The translations under genes and the position numbers were made by a program. Positions 22,730 through 31,867 of a stretch of 64,000 bases of DNA are shown here, piece after piece; position 1 is the stretch's first letter; the number at the start of each line of letters is the position of its first letter. The stretch is from Telluria mixta (GTDB taxonomy: Bacteria; Pseudomonadota; Gammaproteobacteria; Burkholderiales; Burkholderiaceae_D). The DNA lies in contig NZ_CP119520.1 of the NCBI RefSeq assembly GCF_029223865.1, positions 4,836,001 through 4,900,000 of the forward strand, written 5' to 3'. Under the pieces are notes generated by a model that was given only the letters and a program-made list of their open reading frames with translations, was not told where the DNA came from and ran no database searches.

Positions 22730-24346
22730 TCAACGTTTTACCTTGCCGTATGCCTCACCCGCCTTCCACGTGGGCAGCGTGGGCGCATTCGCGACCGCAT
22801 AGCCGAGGTTCAGGGTGAACTGCGCCTGCTGCACCATGCCGGACAGGTCCCAGGACGGATCGTACTGGTCGCTGATCTGGTGGTAATCCTTCGTGAACGC
22901 GCGCATCTTCGCGCCTTCCGCCGCCTGGTCGTGCTCGAAGTCGAAATGGCCGTCGCCGGAGAACACGGCCGAGCCGACGTTGAACGCGGGGACGCCGGCC
23001 TTGGCGAAGTTGAAGTGGTCTGCGCGGAAGTAGGCGCCGCCGAGGTCCGGCACGGGCGCGGCCAGGGTTAGGCCCATCGCCTTCGCGACCGTGGCGGAGG
23101 TCGCATACAGCGAGCTGCGCTCGGCACCAGCCACGCCCATGTCGCGCGTGCGGCCGACGAAGTTCATGCTGTCCAGGTTCAGGTCCGCGGCGGTCTTCGC
23201 CAGCGGCCACACGGGGTTGCGCACGTAGGCCAGGCTGCCCAGCAGGCCCTGTTCTTCCGCGCACGGCCACAGGAAGATCTGCGTGCGTTTGGCCGGACGC
23301 TTGACGGCCGCCTGGGCCATCGCGAGCAGGGCGGCCGTGCCGGAGCCGTTGTCGATGGCGCCGTTCCAGATATGATCGGGCTTGCCGTTGTCCGGATCGA
23401 TGCCCAGGTGGTCCCAGTGCGCGGAATAGACGACCGCCTGGTCGCGCAGCTTCGGATCGGTGCCGGGCACGATGCCGGCCACGTTGTACTCGACGACGGT
23501 GCGGACAAGACTCTTCACGTCCGCCTCGACGCTGGCCGCGAGCGGCACCGGCTTGAAGCCACGGACTTCGGCGGCGGCGCGCAGGCGGTCGAGGTCCTGG
23601 CCGCTGGCCGCGAGGAGCGTCCGCGCCATGTCTTCGCTGATCCAGCCCTGCAGCGGGTTGCCCTTGCCGGCGAGGTGGAACTGCTCGTGCGAGAAGCTGT
23701 TGACGGGGACGCTCCACGGATACGACGCGGACGGCGTCGTGTGGATCAGCAGGATGCCGGCCGCGCCCTGGCGCACGGCTTCCTCGAACTTGTAGGTCCA
23801 GCGGCCGTACCACGTGAGCGACTTGCCGCCGAAGCGGTCCGGCTCCGCGCTCGTGGGCTGCGGATCGTTGACCATCGCGACGAGCACCTTGCCCTTCACG
23901 TCGGCGCCGAGGAAATCGTTCCAGCGCTCGTCGGGGGCGTCGATGCCGTAGCCGACGAACAGCAGGGGCGCCGACACGCGTGTGGCCGCGTTGCCATCGG
24001 CGTTGCCGAACACGACGTCCTGGCCGAACGTGGCGGGCAGCACGCGGCCGCCGGCCACGAAGCGGAAGGTACTGCCGGGCAACGTCTTCTGGCCGACCAG
24101 CTCGACCTTCTGGCGGTAGCCGCCGTCCGCCAGCGGCTTCAAACCCAGCACGGCAGCCTGGGTCTCGAGGTAGCGCACGGTGAGTTCGCCGCCGCGCTGG
24201 CCCGTACCGCGGCCTTCGAGCAGGTCGTCGGCGAGGAAGGACAGGTGGGCGCGCAGCGGTGCCTCGGCCACGGGCGGGGCGGACTGGGCGTGTGCGGTGC
24301 CGGCGGCGGCGAGCAGGAAGGAGGCGGCGTAGATACGGAAAGACAT
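22730..24346 (-). CDS. M28 family zinc aminopeptidase, exported
   Basis: A 538-residue protein with a signal peptide (MSFRIYAASFLLAAAGTAHA). The M28 zinc ligands are seen in SAHWDHLGID, NGAIDNGSGTAALL and CAEEQGLLGS, with another His in YFRADHFNFA. An inserted protease-associated-type domain lies between about residues 130 and 270. It should remove N-terminal residues from peptides in the periplasm or outside the cell. The start at 24346 is set by the signal peptide; the longer frame to 24400 adds only a non-signal extension. It is paired with the DUF885 peptidase downstream. Confidence 0.9.
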   Translation of the reverse strand: MSFRIYAASFLLAAAGTAHAQSAPPVAEAPLRAHLSFLADDLLEGRGTGQRGGELTVRYLETQAAVLGLKPLADGGYRQKVELVGQKTLPGSTFRFVAGGRVLPATFGQDVVFGNADGNAATRVSAPLLFVGYGIDAPDERWNDFLGADVKGKVLVAMVNDPQPTSAEPDRFGGKSLTWYGRWTYKFEEAVRQGAAGILLIHTTPSASYPWSVPVNSFSHEQFHLAGKGNPLQGWISEDMARTLLAASGQDLDRLRAAAEVRGFKPVPLAASVEADVKSLVRTVVEYNVAGIVPGTDPKLRDQAVVYSAHWDHLGIDPDNGKPDHIWNGAIDNGSGTAALLAMAQAAVKRPAKRTQIFLWPCAEEQGLLGSLAYVRNPVWPLAKTAADLNLDSMNFVGRTRDMGVAGAERSSLYATSATVAKAMGLTLAAPVPDLGGAYFRADHFNFAKAGVPAFNVGSAVFSGDGHFDFEHDQAAEGAKMRAFTKDYHQISDQYDPSWDLSGMVQQAQFTLNLGYAVANAPTLPTWKAGEAYGKVKR

Positions 24347-24520
24347 GGTGGACGGCTCTTGAGTGATACAAGTGCGCGATGGTAGCACCGGCTGTCGCAC
24401 GTTGTCCGTATTGACACTATATTAAATAAATTAACCTTGCATTCACGTTATAATTCAAAGAACGGACGTGCCAAGCCGAGGCCACGCCGCATGGCATGAC
24501 AACTCCGACACCACTCCTGC

Positions 24521-24916
24521 ATGGATAAAGACGAAAACAGAGCGCAACCGGCTCCCGCCGACCATGCCGCGCCGCTGATCCGCCCCTGGTCGCGCCTGGG
24601 CCGGCAACTGGTGCCGCTGATCGGCGAAGGCGGTTTCGTCGCGTTGTTCACGCGCTCGGCCCGCCTGCTGTCGCCGCCGCGGGCGTGGCTCAGCATCGAC
24701 GCCACGCGCCGCACGAGCACGTTGCTGCTGTCCGCCCTCGAGCACGACCTGGCGGCGGCGGACCCCGCAGAAGCGGCCGCGACACACGATGAATTGATGG
24801 GCGCGTTCGTGCGGCAGCTGGGGGCCCTCATCGGCCCCACGTTGACGGCACGGCTGCTGGCCGAAACCGGTGCGGACGGCACGCCGCAAAAGAATCAAGA
24901 GGAGCACGATAAATGA
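24521..24916 (+). CDS. Small protein coupled to a KaiC-like ATPase
   Basis: A hypothetical 131-residue soluble protein. The central part (LVPLIGEGGFVALFTRSARL) and the C-terminal part (MGAFVRQLGALIGPTLTARLL) look like a compact helical domain; similar stretches occur in N-terminal parts of some histidine kinases, which is from memory only. Its stop overlaps the start of the KaiC-like gene (ATGA), so it is the first gene of a three-gene operon. A TATAAT lies at 24449-24454 without a good -35. A partner or regulator of the KaiC-like ATPase is the simplest guess. Confidence 0.65.
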   Translation: MDKDENRAQPAPADHAAPLIRPWSRLGRQLVPLIGEGGFVALFTRSARLLSPPRAWLSIDATRRTSTLLLSALEHDLAAADPAEAAATHDELMGAFVRQLGALIGPTLTARLLAETGADGTPQKNQEEHDK

Positions 24917-26373
24917 GCGGAAAAGTAACCCTGGAGAAATTGTGCACCGGTGTGCCAGGGCTTGATGTGCTTCTGGGCGGCGGCCTGACGGAGTTTTCGT
25001 TCACGCTGATCGCGGGCGCACCCGGCAGCGGCAAGACGACGCTCGCGCACCAGATCATGTTTTCGCTCGCGAACGAGCAGCGCCGCGCGCTGTTCTTTAC
25101 CGTGCTCGGCGAACCGCCGCTGAAGATGCTGCGCTACCAGCAGCAGTTCACGTTCTTCGACATGGACAAGGTCGGCCCGGCGATCCGCTACGTCAACCTT
25201 GCCGACGACCTGCGCGCGGGCGATTTCAGCGGCGTGCTGGAGCGCATCATGCGCGAAGTGGAGGATTTCGGCCCCAGCCTCGTGTTCGTCGACTCGTTCC
25301 GCTCCGTCGTGCAGACGGCGCGCAGCGGCAACGAAGGCTTGTGGGACCTGCAGCACTTCATCCAGGAACTGGGCTCGCGCATGGCGACCTGGCAGGCGAC
25401 CACGTTCCTCATCGGCGAATACACCCAGGCGGACGTCGAGGCCAACCCGATCATCACGGTGGCCGACGGCATGATCGCGCTGTCGCACAACCTGGACGAG
25501 GATTCGGTGGTGCGCAAGGTCCGCATCGTCAAGATGCGCGGCCAGGCCCACCTGGCCGGCGCGCACACGCTGCGCATCACGGACGACGGTATCCGGGTCT
25601 ATCCGCGCGTGCTGACGCCCGTGCTGGATGCCTACGAAACCATCGCCGACGGTCCGCGCAAGATCGCAACCGGCGTGGCGGGCCTGGACGAGATGCTCCA
25701 CGGCGGCCTGCCGCAGGGTCATACGATGCTCGTGTCCGGCCCCACGGGGATCGGCAAGACGATCCTCGGCACGCGCTTCCTGCAGGCCGGCGCGGCGCAG
25801 GGCGAGAAGGGCATCGCCGTGTTCTTCGAAAAACACACGTCGCGCCTGCACAACGCGGAACTCATCAGCATGGTGCAGTCCGGCCAGGTGACGGTGCTGC
25901 AATCGCTGTCGCTGTCGCTCACGGTCGAGGAATTGCTCGACCAGCTGACGGAGGCGATCGAGCGCACGGGTGCGACCCGGGTCGTGATCGATTCGTTGTC
26001 GGAGATCGGGCTGTATCTCGCACCGGAATTCCGCTACGACCTGCGCCTGTCCGTGTTCCGCACGCTGTCGCTGCTGGCGCGGCGCGGCGTCACCGCCGTC
26101 GTCACGGTGGGCTACGAGGAGAACCAGCCGAACTGGCGCTTCTCCATCGACAACCTGTGCTTCCTGGCCGACGCCGTGCTGTCGATGCGTTTCGCCGAAG
26201 TGGAAGGACACGTCTGCAAGTTCATGACCGTCATCAAGGTGCGGGGCACGAGCCACAGTAACGAGCTGCGCGAATACCGCATCACCGACGCGGGCATCGA
26301 GGTCTCGCCGCACGCGACGAACCTCGATGCCCTCATGACAGGCTTCCCCACGCGGCGCGAGCCGCACAAGTAA
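24913..26373 (+). CDS. KaiC-like double RecA-domain ATPase
   Basis: A 486-residue protein of the KaiC/RAD55 family with two RecA-like domains. Walker A motifs are GAPGSGKT (35-42) and GPTGIGKT (276-283); Walker B aspartates are Asp127 and Asp360. By gapless comparison with cyanobacterial KaiC, the paired catalytic glutamates are reduced to Gly66-Glu67 in the first domain and Glu306-Lys307 in the second. The phosphorylated Ser431/Thr432 pair corresponds to Cys416/Phe417. It is therefore a KaiC relative unlikely to autophosphorylate in the known way. No kaiA or kaiB is near. It is followed after nine bases by a hybrid kinase gene. The start has AAGAGGAG upstream. Confidence 0.9.
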   Translation: MSGKVTLEKLCTGVPGLDVLLGGGLTEFSFTLIAGAPGSGKTTLAHQIMFSLANEQRRALFFTVLGEPPLKMLRYQQQFTFFDMDKVGPAIRYVNLADDLRAGDFSGVLERIMREVEDFGPSLVFVDSFRSVVQTARSGNEGLWDLQHFIQELGSRMATWQATTFLIGEYTQADVEANPIITVADGMIALSHNLDEDSVVRKVRIVKMRGQAHLAGAHTLRITDDGIRVYPRVLTPVLDAYETIADGPRKIATGVAGLDEMLHGGLPQGHTMLVSGPTGIGKTILGTRFLQAGAAQGEKGIAVFFEKHTSRLHNAELISMVQSGQVTVLQSLSLSLTVEELLDQLTEAIERTGATRVVIDSLSEIGLYLAPEFRYDLRLSVFRTLSLLARRGVTAVVTVGYEENQPNWRFSIDNLCFLADAVLSMRFAEVEGHVCKFMTVIKVRGTSHSNELREYRITDAGIEVSPHATNLDALMTGFPTRREPHK

Positions 26374-26382
26374 AGGACGACG

Positions 26383-27762
26383 ATGGGAACGTACCGACAA
26401 CAGCCGCCCGCCTCGGCGCAGCGTTCCCTCGATGATGTCGTGCGCGACGCCGGGTTCGACGATGCGCTGCTGCGCCGTGTCCATGCGCTCGAGGCCGAAC
26501 TCGAGGCGGTGCACGCACTGGTCCGGCGCCAGGCCGAGGAGCGCGAGGTGCTCGAAGCCGACGTGGCGCGGCTGCGCGAAGCCAACGAGAACCTCATCCT
26601 CGCCACCTTCAACGCGGAGGATCAGCGCGAAGACGCGGAAGCCGCCAACCGCCGCCAGAACGAATTCCTCGCCATGCTCGCGCACGAGCTGCGCAATCCG
26701 CTGTCGCCGCTGGCGATGGCGGCGTCGCTGCTGGAGCGCGACGCCGGCGCCGCGCCGCAGCAGCTGCGGCTCGCGAGCGTCATCTCGCGCCAGGTCGACC
26801 ACATGGCGCGCCTGCTAGACGACCTGCTCGACGCGGCCCGCATCAGCAGCGGCAAGATCACGCTCACCGTCGAATCGCTGGCCATGGCCGACGTGCTGCG
26901 CCACGCCGTCGAGACCGTGCAGCCGCGCATCGCGGAACGCGGCCAGGCGCTCGATGTCGAGCTGCCGGCGGGGGCGGTCGCGGTGGAGGGCGACAAGGTG
27001 CGTCTCGCGCAGGTGTTCACGAACCTGCTCGGCAATGCTTCCAAATACACGGGCGACGGCGGACGGCTCCGGCTTGCCGCGCAGGCCGGACCAAACGAGA
27101 TCGTGGTGACGATTGCCGACAATGGCACCGGCATCGCGCCCGAGGTGCTGCCTTATATTTTCGACCTGTTCACGCAGGGTCCGCGCTCGCTGGCCCGGTC
27201 CGAGGGCGGGCTCGGCGTGGGCCTGAACGTCGTGCGCAACCTCGTGGGCATGCACCACGGGACGGTGGAGGCGCACAGCGATGGTCCCGGCTGCGGCAGC
27301 CGCTTCACGGTGCGCCTGCCGCGCGCTGCCGGCGTGCCCGCGGCGCCGGTCGTGCCCGAACCGGCACAGGCCACGCCGCGCCGCCGCATCCTGCTCGTGG
27401 AAGACAACGAGGATGCCAGCGCCACGCTGGCCGACATCCTGCTTACGCAAGGCCATGAGGTCGTGTGCGAAGCGGATGGCCGCGCCGGCCTGGCGCGCGC
27501 GCTCGCCGAGCCGTGGGACGTGATCGTGTGCGACATCGGCCTGCCCGAACTCGACGGCCTCAAGCTGATGCAGGCCCTGCGCGCGCAGCAGGAAGGCGCC
27601 CGTCCGTATGCGATCGCGCTGACGGGCTACGGCCAGCCGGACGACGAGGCGCGCGGCCTCGCGGCCGGATTCGACCGCTACCTCGTCAAGCCGGTCGGCG
27701 CTGCCGCGCTGCTGGCCGTGGTCGCCGACGCCCCCGCCCCGGTCTCAACCTTCAGCGCCTGA
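26383..27762 (+). CDS. Soluble hybrid histidine kinase (HisKA-HATPase-REC)
   Basis: A 459-residue cytoplasmic kinase without membrane segments. Order: N-terminal coiled coil (about 30-90), HisKA with the phospho-acceptor His101 in MLAHELRNPLSP, an ATPase domain with NLLGNASKYT and GLGVGLNVV, and a C-terminal receiver with Asp384 in VIVCDIGLPELDG. It has no sensor domain of its own, so the KaiC-like ATPase encoded nine bases upstream is a likely input. The ATG has AAGGACG upstream. Its end overlaps the end of the convergent aminotransferase gene by 11 bases. Confidence 0.93.
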   Translation: MGTYRQQPPASAQRSLDDVVRDAGFDDALLRRVHALEAELEAVHALVRRQAEEREVLEADVARLREANENLILATFNAEDQREDAEAANRRQNEFLAMLAHELRNPLSPLAMAASLLERDAGAAPQQLRLASVISRQVDHMARLLDDLLDAARISSGKITLTVESLAMADVLRHAVETVQPRIAERGQALDVELPAGAVAVEGDKVRLAQVFTNLLGNASKYTGDGGRLRLAAQAGPNEIVVTIADNGTGIAPEVLPYIFDLFTQGPRSLARSEGGLGVGLNVVRNLVGMHHGTVEAHSDGPGCGSRFTVRLPRAAGVPAAPVVPEPAQATPRRRILLVEDNEDASATLADILLTQGHEVVCEADGRAGLARALAEPWDVIVCDIGLPELDGLKLMQALRAQQEGARPYAIALTGYGQPDDEARGLAAGFDRYLVKPVGAAALLAVVADAPAPVSTFSA

Positions 27763-28948
27763 CCAGGCGCGCCAGGCGGTCGACCGCCTGTTCGATCCGC
27801 TCGTATTTCGTCGCGTAGGAAAAGCGCACGTGCTGTTTCGGCGCGGCGAACCCGAAGTCATCGCCCGGCACGATCGCGACCAGCGCGTCGCGCAGCACGG
27901 CCATGCCGAACGCGCTGCTGTCGTGCGCCAGCGGATGGTCGACCTGCGTGATGTCGGCATACACGTAGAACGCGCCGTCCGGCAGCACGGGTACCTGGAA
28001 ACCGAGGTCGCGCAGCGCGGGCACGAGGAAGTCGCGGCGGCGGCGGAATTCCCGGCGGCGCTCCTCGAAGATGGCGATGGCGTCGTCGTGGAACGCGGCC
28101 AGCGCCGCGTGCTGGGCGATGGCGGGCGCGCAGATGAACAGGTTCTGCGCCAGCTTTTCGATGGCCGGCACGAGCGACTCCGGCAGCACGAGCCAGCCCA
28201 GGCGCCAGCCCGTCATGCTGAAGTATTTCGAGAAGCTGTTGACGGTGATGACGTCGTCGCCGAACGACAGGGCGCTGGTCGCGCGGTCGCCTTCCTTCTC
28301 GCTATAGTACAAACCCTGGTAGATCTCGTCGACGATCGAAAAACCGCCGCGCGCACGCACGGCCGCGACGACGTCGCGCGTCTGTTCCGGCGTCATCGAC
28401 GTGCCGGTCGGGTTCGACGGCGACGCGACGATCACGCCGCGCGTGCGCTCCGTCCAGCGCCCGGCCACCTGGGCCGCCGTCAGCTGGTAGCGCTCGGCCG
28501 GACCGGACGGCACGAGGACGGCCTGGCCGCCGAACGCGCTGACGAAGTGGCGGTTGCAGGGGTAGCTCGGGTCGGGCATCAGGACCTCGTCGCCTTCCGC
28601 CACGAGCGCGGCGCAGGCCAGCAGCAGGCCGGCCGACGCGCCCGCCGTCACGACGATGCGCTGCGGGGCGATGTCGAGGCCACAGGCGCGGGCGTAGTGC
28701 GCGGAGATGGCTTCGCGCAAGGCCGGGAGGCCCAGCGATTCCGTGTACTGCGTGGCGCCGCGCTGGATGGCGTCCATGGCGGCGCGGGCGACCAGGTCGG
28801 GTGCCGTGAAGTCGGGTTCGCCGACGCTCATGCTGATGACGTCCTGGCCGGCGCGCACCATCGCGGCCGCGGCCTTGACCATTTCCATCACGCGGAAGGG
28901 TTCGATGGCGTCGACGCGGCGCGCCACCTGGAGTGGATTGTGAGACAT
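27752..28948 (-). CDS. Class I/II PLP-dependent aminotransferase
   Basis: A 398-residue fold-type I aminotransferase. Visible motifs: SVGEPDFTAPD and GATQYTESLGLPALR near the N terminus, SPSNPTGT, the Asp/Tyr pair in IVDEIYQGLYY, and the PLP lysine Lys241 in NSFSKYFSMTGWRLGW. The pattern is that of aspartate/alanine-type aminotransferases. The substrate cannot be decided from sequence, and no pathway genes are adjacent. The start at 28948 gives the usual N terminus; no strong ribosome-binding site is seen. Confidence 0.9.
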   Translation of the reverse strand: MSHNPLQVARRVDAIEPFRVMEMVKAAAAMVRAGQDVISMSVGEPDFTAPDLVARAAMDAIQRGATQYTESLGLPALREAISAHYARACGLDIAPQRIVVTAGASAGLLLACAALVAEGDEVLMPDPSYPCNRHFVSAFGGQAVLVPSGPAERYQLTAAQVAGRWTERTRGVIVASPSNPTGTSMTPEQTRDVVAAVRARGGFSIVDEIYQGLYYSEKEGDRATSALSFGDDVITVNSFSKYFSMTGWRLGWLVLPESLVPAIEKLAQNLFICAPAIAQHAALAAFHDDAIAIFEERRREFRRRRDFLVPALRDLGFQVPVLPDGAFYVYADITQVDHPLAHDSSAFGMAVLRDALVAIVPGDDFGFAAPKQHVRFSYATKYERIEQAVDRLARLVRR

Positions 28949-28992
28949 GGTGGGATTGTCGAAACGGAGGAATCCCACTAGTTTAGCCGAAT

Positions 28993-31863
28993 CTAGGCAA
29001 TCGCGGTCCCGGCCAGCAGCGCCTCGCACGCCTGGGCCGGCAGCGGCCGGCTGACGTAATACCCCTGGATCTGGTCGCAGCCGTATTGTTCCAGTTCGCG
29101 CAACTGGTCCACGTTCTCGACGCCCTCGGCCACGACCTTCAGGCTGAGACTGTGCGCGAGCCGGATCACGGCCTTCGTGATCGCAGCGTCGTCCGGATCG
29201 TCCGGCAGGTCGCGCACGAAGGTGCGGTCGATCTTCAGCGCGTCCAGCGGGAAGCGTTTCAGGTACGCGAGGCTCGAATAGCCCGTGCCGAAATCGTCCA
29301 CGGACAGGCGAATGCCGAGGGCCTTGATGCGCGCGAGGATCTCGACCGCGCCTTCCGGGTTCGTCATCAGCATCGATTCGGTCAGCTCGAATTCCAGCAG
29401 CGCCGGGTCGACGCCGGCGCGCGCGACGATGCACTCGACGGCGCCCGCCAGGTCCGCCTGCTGCAGCTGGCGCGCGGACAGGTTGATCGCCACCGGTTGT
29501 ACCATCATGCCCTGCGCCTGCCAGGCTTTCAGCTGGCGGCACACTTCGCCGATCACCCATTCGCCGACGGGCAGGATCAGGCCCGTGTCCTCGAGGATGT
29601 CGATGAATTCCAGCGGCGGAACGAGGCCGCGCTGCGGATGGTTCCAGCGCAGCAGCGCCTCGAAGCCGCTGATGGTGCCGGTCGCCAGGTCGAGCTTGGG
29701 CTGGTAGTGCAGCAGGAATTCGCCGCGCTCCAGCGCGAGGCGCAACTGCGTTTCCGTCTGCAGGCGCTGCGTCGCGTTCTCGTGCATCTCGGCGACGTAG
29801 AACTGGTAGTTGTTGCGGCCGCCGTTCTTGGCGCCGTACATCGCGGTGTCGGCATTCTTCAGCAGCGTCTCGGCGTCGCGCCCGTTCTCCGGATACGTGG
29901 CGATGCCGACGCTGGCCGACACGAACAGCTGCTGGCCCTCGAGATAGAACGGCTGCGCCAGCGCCTCGATGACACGCGCGGCGATATCGGCGGCCACGCC
30001 GTCGTCGTCCAGCGCGGGCAGCACGAGCGCGAATTCGTCGCCGCCCAGCCGCGCGACGACGTCGTCCGCGCGTGCGCAGGCAGTGAGCCGTTTCGCCGCC
30101 TGCACGAGCAACTGGTCGCCGACGTCGTGGCCCAGCATGTCGTTGACGTTCTTGAAGCGGTCGAGGTCGATGAACATGACGGCCGCGCGGCCTTGTGCGC
30201 GGGCCGCGGCGGCGATCGCGTCTTCCAGGCTGTGCGCGAGGCGGCGCCGGTTCGGCAGGCTCGTGAGCGGATCGTACTGGGCCAGGTACGTCAGCCGGTT
30301 GCGCGCTTCCTGGCGCTCGACGGCGGTGGCGACGATGTTGGCCACGCCGTGCAGGAAGTTGGCGTCGTCGGCGCCGAAGCGGCGCGGGCGTGCGGCGTAC
30401 ACGCCCAGGTGGCCGAACGCGCGCTCGCCGCACACGATGGCCGTGTCGATGCCCGTGTCGATCCCGTGCAGCGCGGCCAGCGGCGCGAACCAGGGCCGCA
30501 GCGCCGCGTCGATGGCATGGGCGACGACAGGCGGGTCGTCCTGCGGGCAGGCCAGTTGCAGACCCGTGGACTGTGCGAGCCGGCCGGCGCCCGCGCGCAC
30601 GAGCATGCCGTCCGGACCCGCTTCGAACAGGGCGGCGCCGGGCGCGCCGAGGCCGCGCGCGGCGGCGTCGGCGGCGTCCGCGAACAGTTCGTCGAGGCCG
30701 TTCGCGGCCAGCGCCTTGCGCCCGAGTTCCGCGATCAGCGTCTGGCGCTGCGCGTTCTCGACGATCGTGCGCTCGAATTCCTTGCGTTCCGTGATGTCGA
30801 TGTCGATGCAGATGTAGCGCTCGACCGTGCCGGGCGCGGCGAACATGGGCACGATGGTGCGGTGCCAGTGGCGCCGGCCGTGGCGTCCCGCGATCACGAC
30901 CTCGCCGTTCCAGACGCGGTCCGACGGCTGCCACGGCAACCGCGCGCCGGCCGGGCGTCCGACGTCGCCCAGACGCTGGCCCACGACTTCCGGGCGGGTG
31001 AAACCGCTGCTCGTCACGAACAGGTCGTTGACGCCGGTGATGACGCCGGCCGCGTCGGCCTCGCACACGATCGCGGCCTGGTCCATCGCACTCTTGTGCT
31101 GCATGAGGGAGTTCATCAGCGAATCGATGCGCTGGCCGAACTGGTCGCGCAGGCTGGCCGCGCTGCGGTTGACGGCGCGGATGGCTTCCTGGATCTCGGT
31201 CGGCGCGTCGGCCAGCAGCGCCGCCTCGGCGGTGATGCGGCCCGCGGCCACGTCGTGCTCGAACGAGCGCAGGCGCCCCAGGTTGTCGAGCCAGCGGCGC
31301 ACGAGGGTGCGCATCAGGGCGACGCTGGCGACGAACACGACGAACGCCACGCCGGCCGTCTCCAGCACAAGGCTCCACAACTGCGCCGCCAGCTTCTCCT
31401 CGTCGAACTGCAGGCGCACGACGCCGTAGTCCTTGCCGCCCACGTTGGCGATGCGGTTGACGTCGTACAGCTTGTCGGCGATGCGCTGCGTCAGCCAGCG
31501 CGGCGCCAGCCTGCGCGTCACGCGCGGCGCGTCCACGCGGAGGATGCCGCCGCCCACGTCGATGAATTCGGCGCGCTTGAACGGCGACTGGAACAGCATC
31601 TTGCCCAGGGTGCGCTTGACCGTGTCGTAGTCGCCGATCACCACGCTGTCCTCGATCGTCTGCGTGGCCACCTCGACGAGCGTCAGCGCCGTGTCCTGGG
31701 TTTCCTCGATGTGCTGCAGGAACTGGTAGCGGTAGAACAGGCCCAGGCCCGTGCCCATCGACAGCAGCAGCGTGAGGCTGAACACGGTGAACACGCGGCC
31801 GACGAGGGAGCGGGGCAGCGCCGGGATGCGCTGCAGGAAGCGCAGGATCGGAGAGAGGGTCAT
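28993..31863 (-). CDS. Membrane-bound GGDEF-EAL c-di-GMP enzyme with PAS and GAF domains
   Basis: A 956-residue inner-membrane protein. Order: TM1 (about 22-43), a periplasmic domain of about 120 residues, TM2 (about 168-186), a helical linker, PAS (about 250-362), GAF (about 375-520), GGDEF (motif at 607-611) and EAL (735-737). A c-di-GMP inhibitory RxxD site (598-601) stands exactly five residues before GGDEF. The EAL part keeps VAEGVE and DDFGTG, so both activities look possible. It starts four bases after the stop of the PhnD-like gene, and together they probably form a sensing pair. The product controls cellular c-di-GMP. Confidence 0.93.
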   Translation of the reverse strand: MTLSPILRFLQRIPALPRSLVGRVFTVFSLTLLLSMGTGLGLFYRYQFLQHIEETQDTALTLVEVATQTIEDSVVIGDYDTVKRTLGKMLFQSPFKRAEFIDVGGGILRVDAPRVTRRLAPRWLTQRIADKLYDVNRIANVGGKDYGVVRLQFDEEKLAAQLWSLVLETAGVAFVVFVASVALMRTLVRRWLDNLGRLRSFEHDVAAGRITAEAALLADAPTEIQEAIRAVNRSAASLRDQFGQRIDSLMNSLMQHKSAMDQAAIVCEADAAGVITGVNDLFVTSSGFTRPEVVGQRLGDVGRPAGARLPWQPSDRVWNGEVVIAGRHGRRHWHRTIVPMFAAPGTVERYICIDIDITERKEFERTIVENAQRQTLIAELGRKALAANGLDELFADAADAAARGLGAPGAALFEAGPDGMLVRAGAGRLAQSTGLQLACPQDDPPVVAHAIDAALRPWFAPLAALHGIDTGIDTAIVCGERAFGHLGVYAARPRRFGADDANFLHGVANIVATAVERQEARNRLTYLAQYDPLTSLPNRRRLAHSLEDAIAAAARAQGRAAVMFIDLDRFKNVNDMLGHDVGDQLLVQAAKRLTACARADDVVARLGGDEFALVLPALDDDGVAADIAARVIEALAQPFYLEGQQLFVSASVGIATYPENGRDAETLLKNADTAMYGAKNGGRNNYQFYVAEMHENATQRLQTETQLRLALERGEFLLHYQPKLDLATGTISGFEALLRWNHPQRGLVPPLEFIDILEDTGLILPVGEWVIGEVCRQLKAWQAQGMMVQPVAINLSARQLQQADLAGAVECIVARAGVDPALLEFELTESMLMTNPEGAVEILARIKALGIRLSVDDFGTGYSSLAYLKRFPLDALKIDRTFVRDLPDDPDDAAITKAVIRLAHSLSLKVVAEGVENVDQLRELEQYGCDQIQGYYVSRPLPAQACEALLAGTAIA

Positions 31864-31867
31864 CGTG

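Noticed and set aside
24411..24454. TTGACA at 24411 and TATAAT at 24449 as a promoter for the KaiC-like operon
   Set aside because: The spacing (32 bases) is incompatible with a standard sigma-70 promoter. Each hexamer alone is not enough for a feature, although the area is AT-rich and probably carries the true promoter.
28949..31378. Extension of the aminotransferase frame upstream into the GGDEF-EAL gene
   Set aside because: The frame stays open through the neighbouring gene only by GC bias; the family N terminus begins at 28948.
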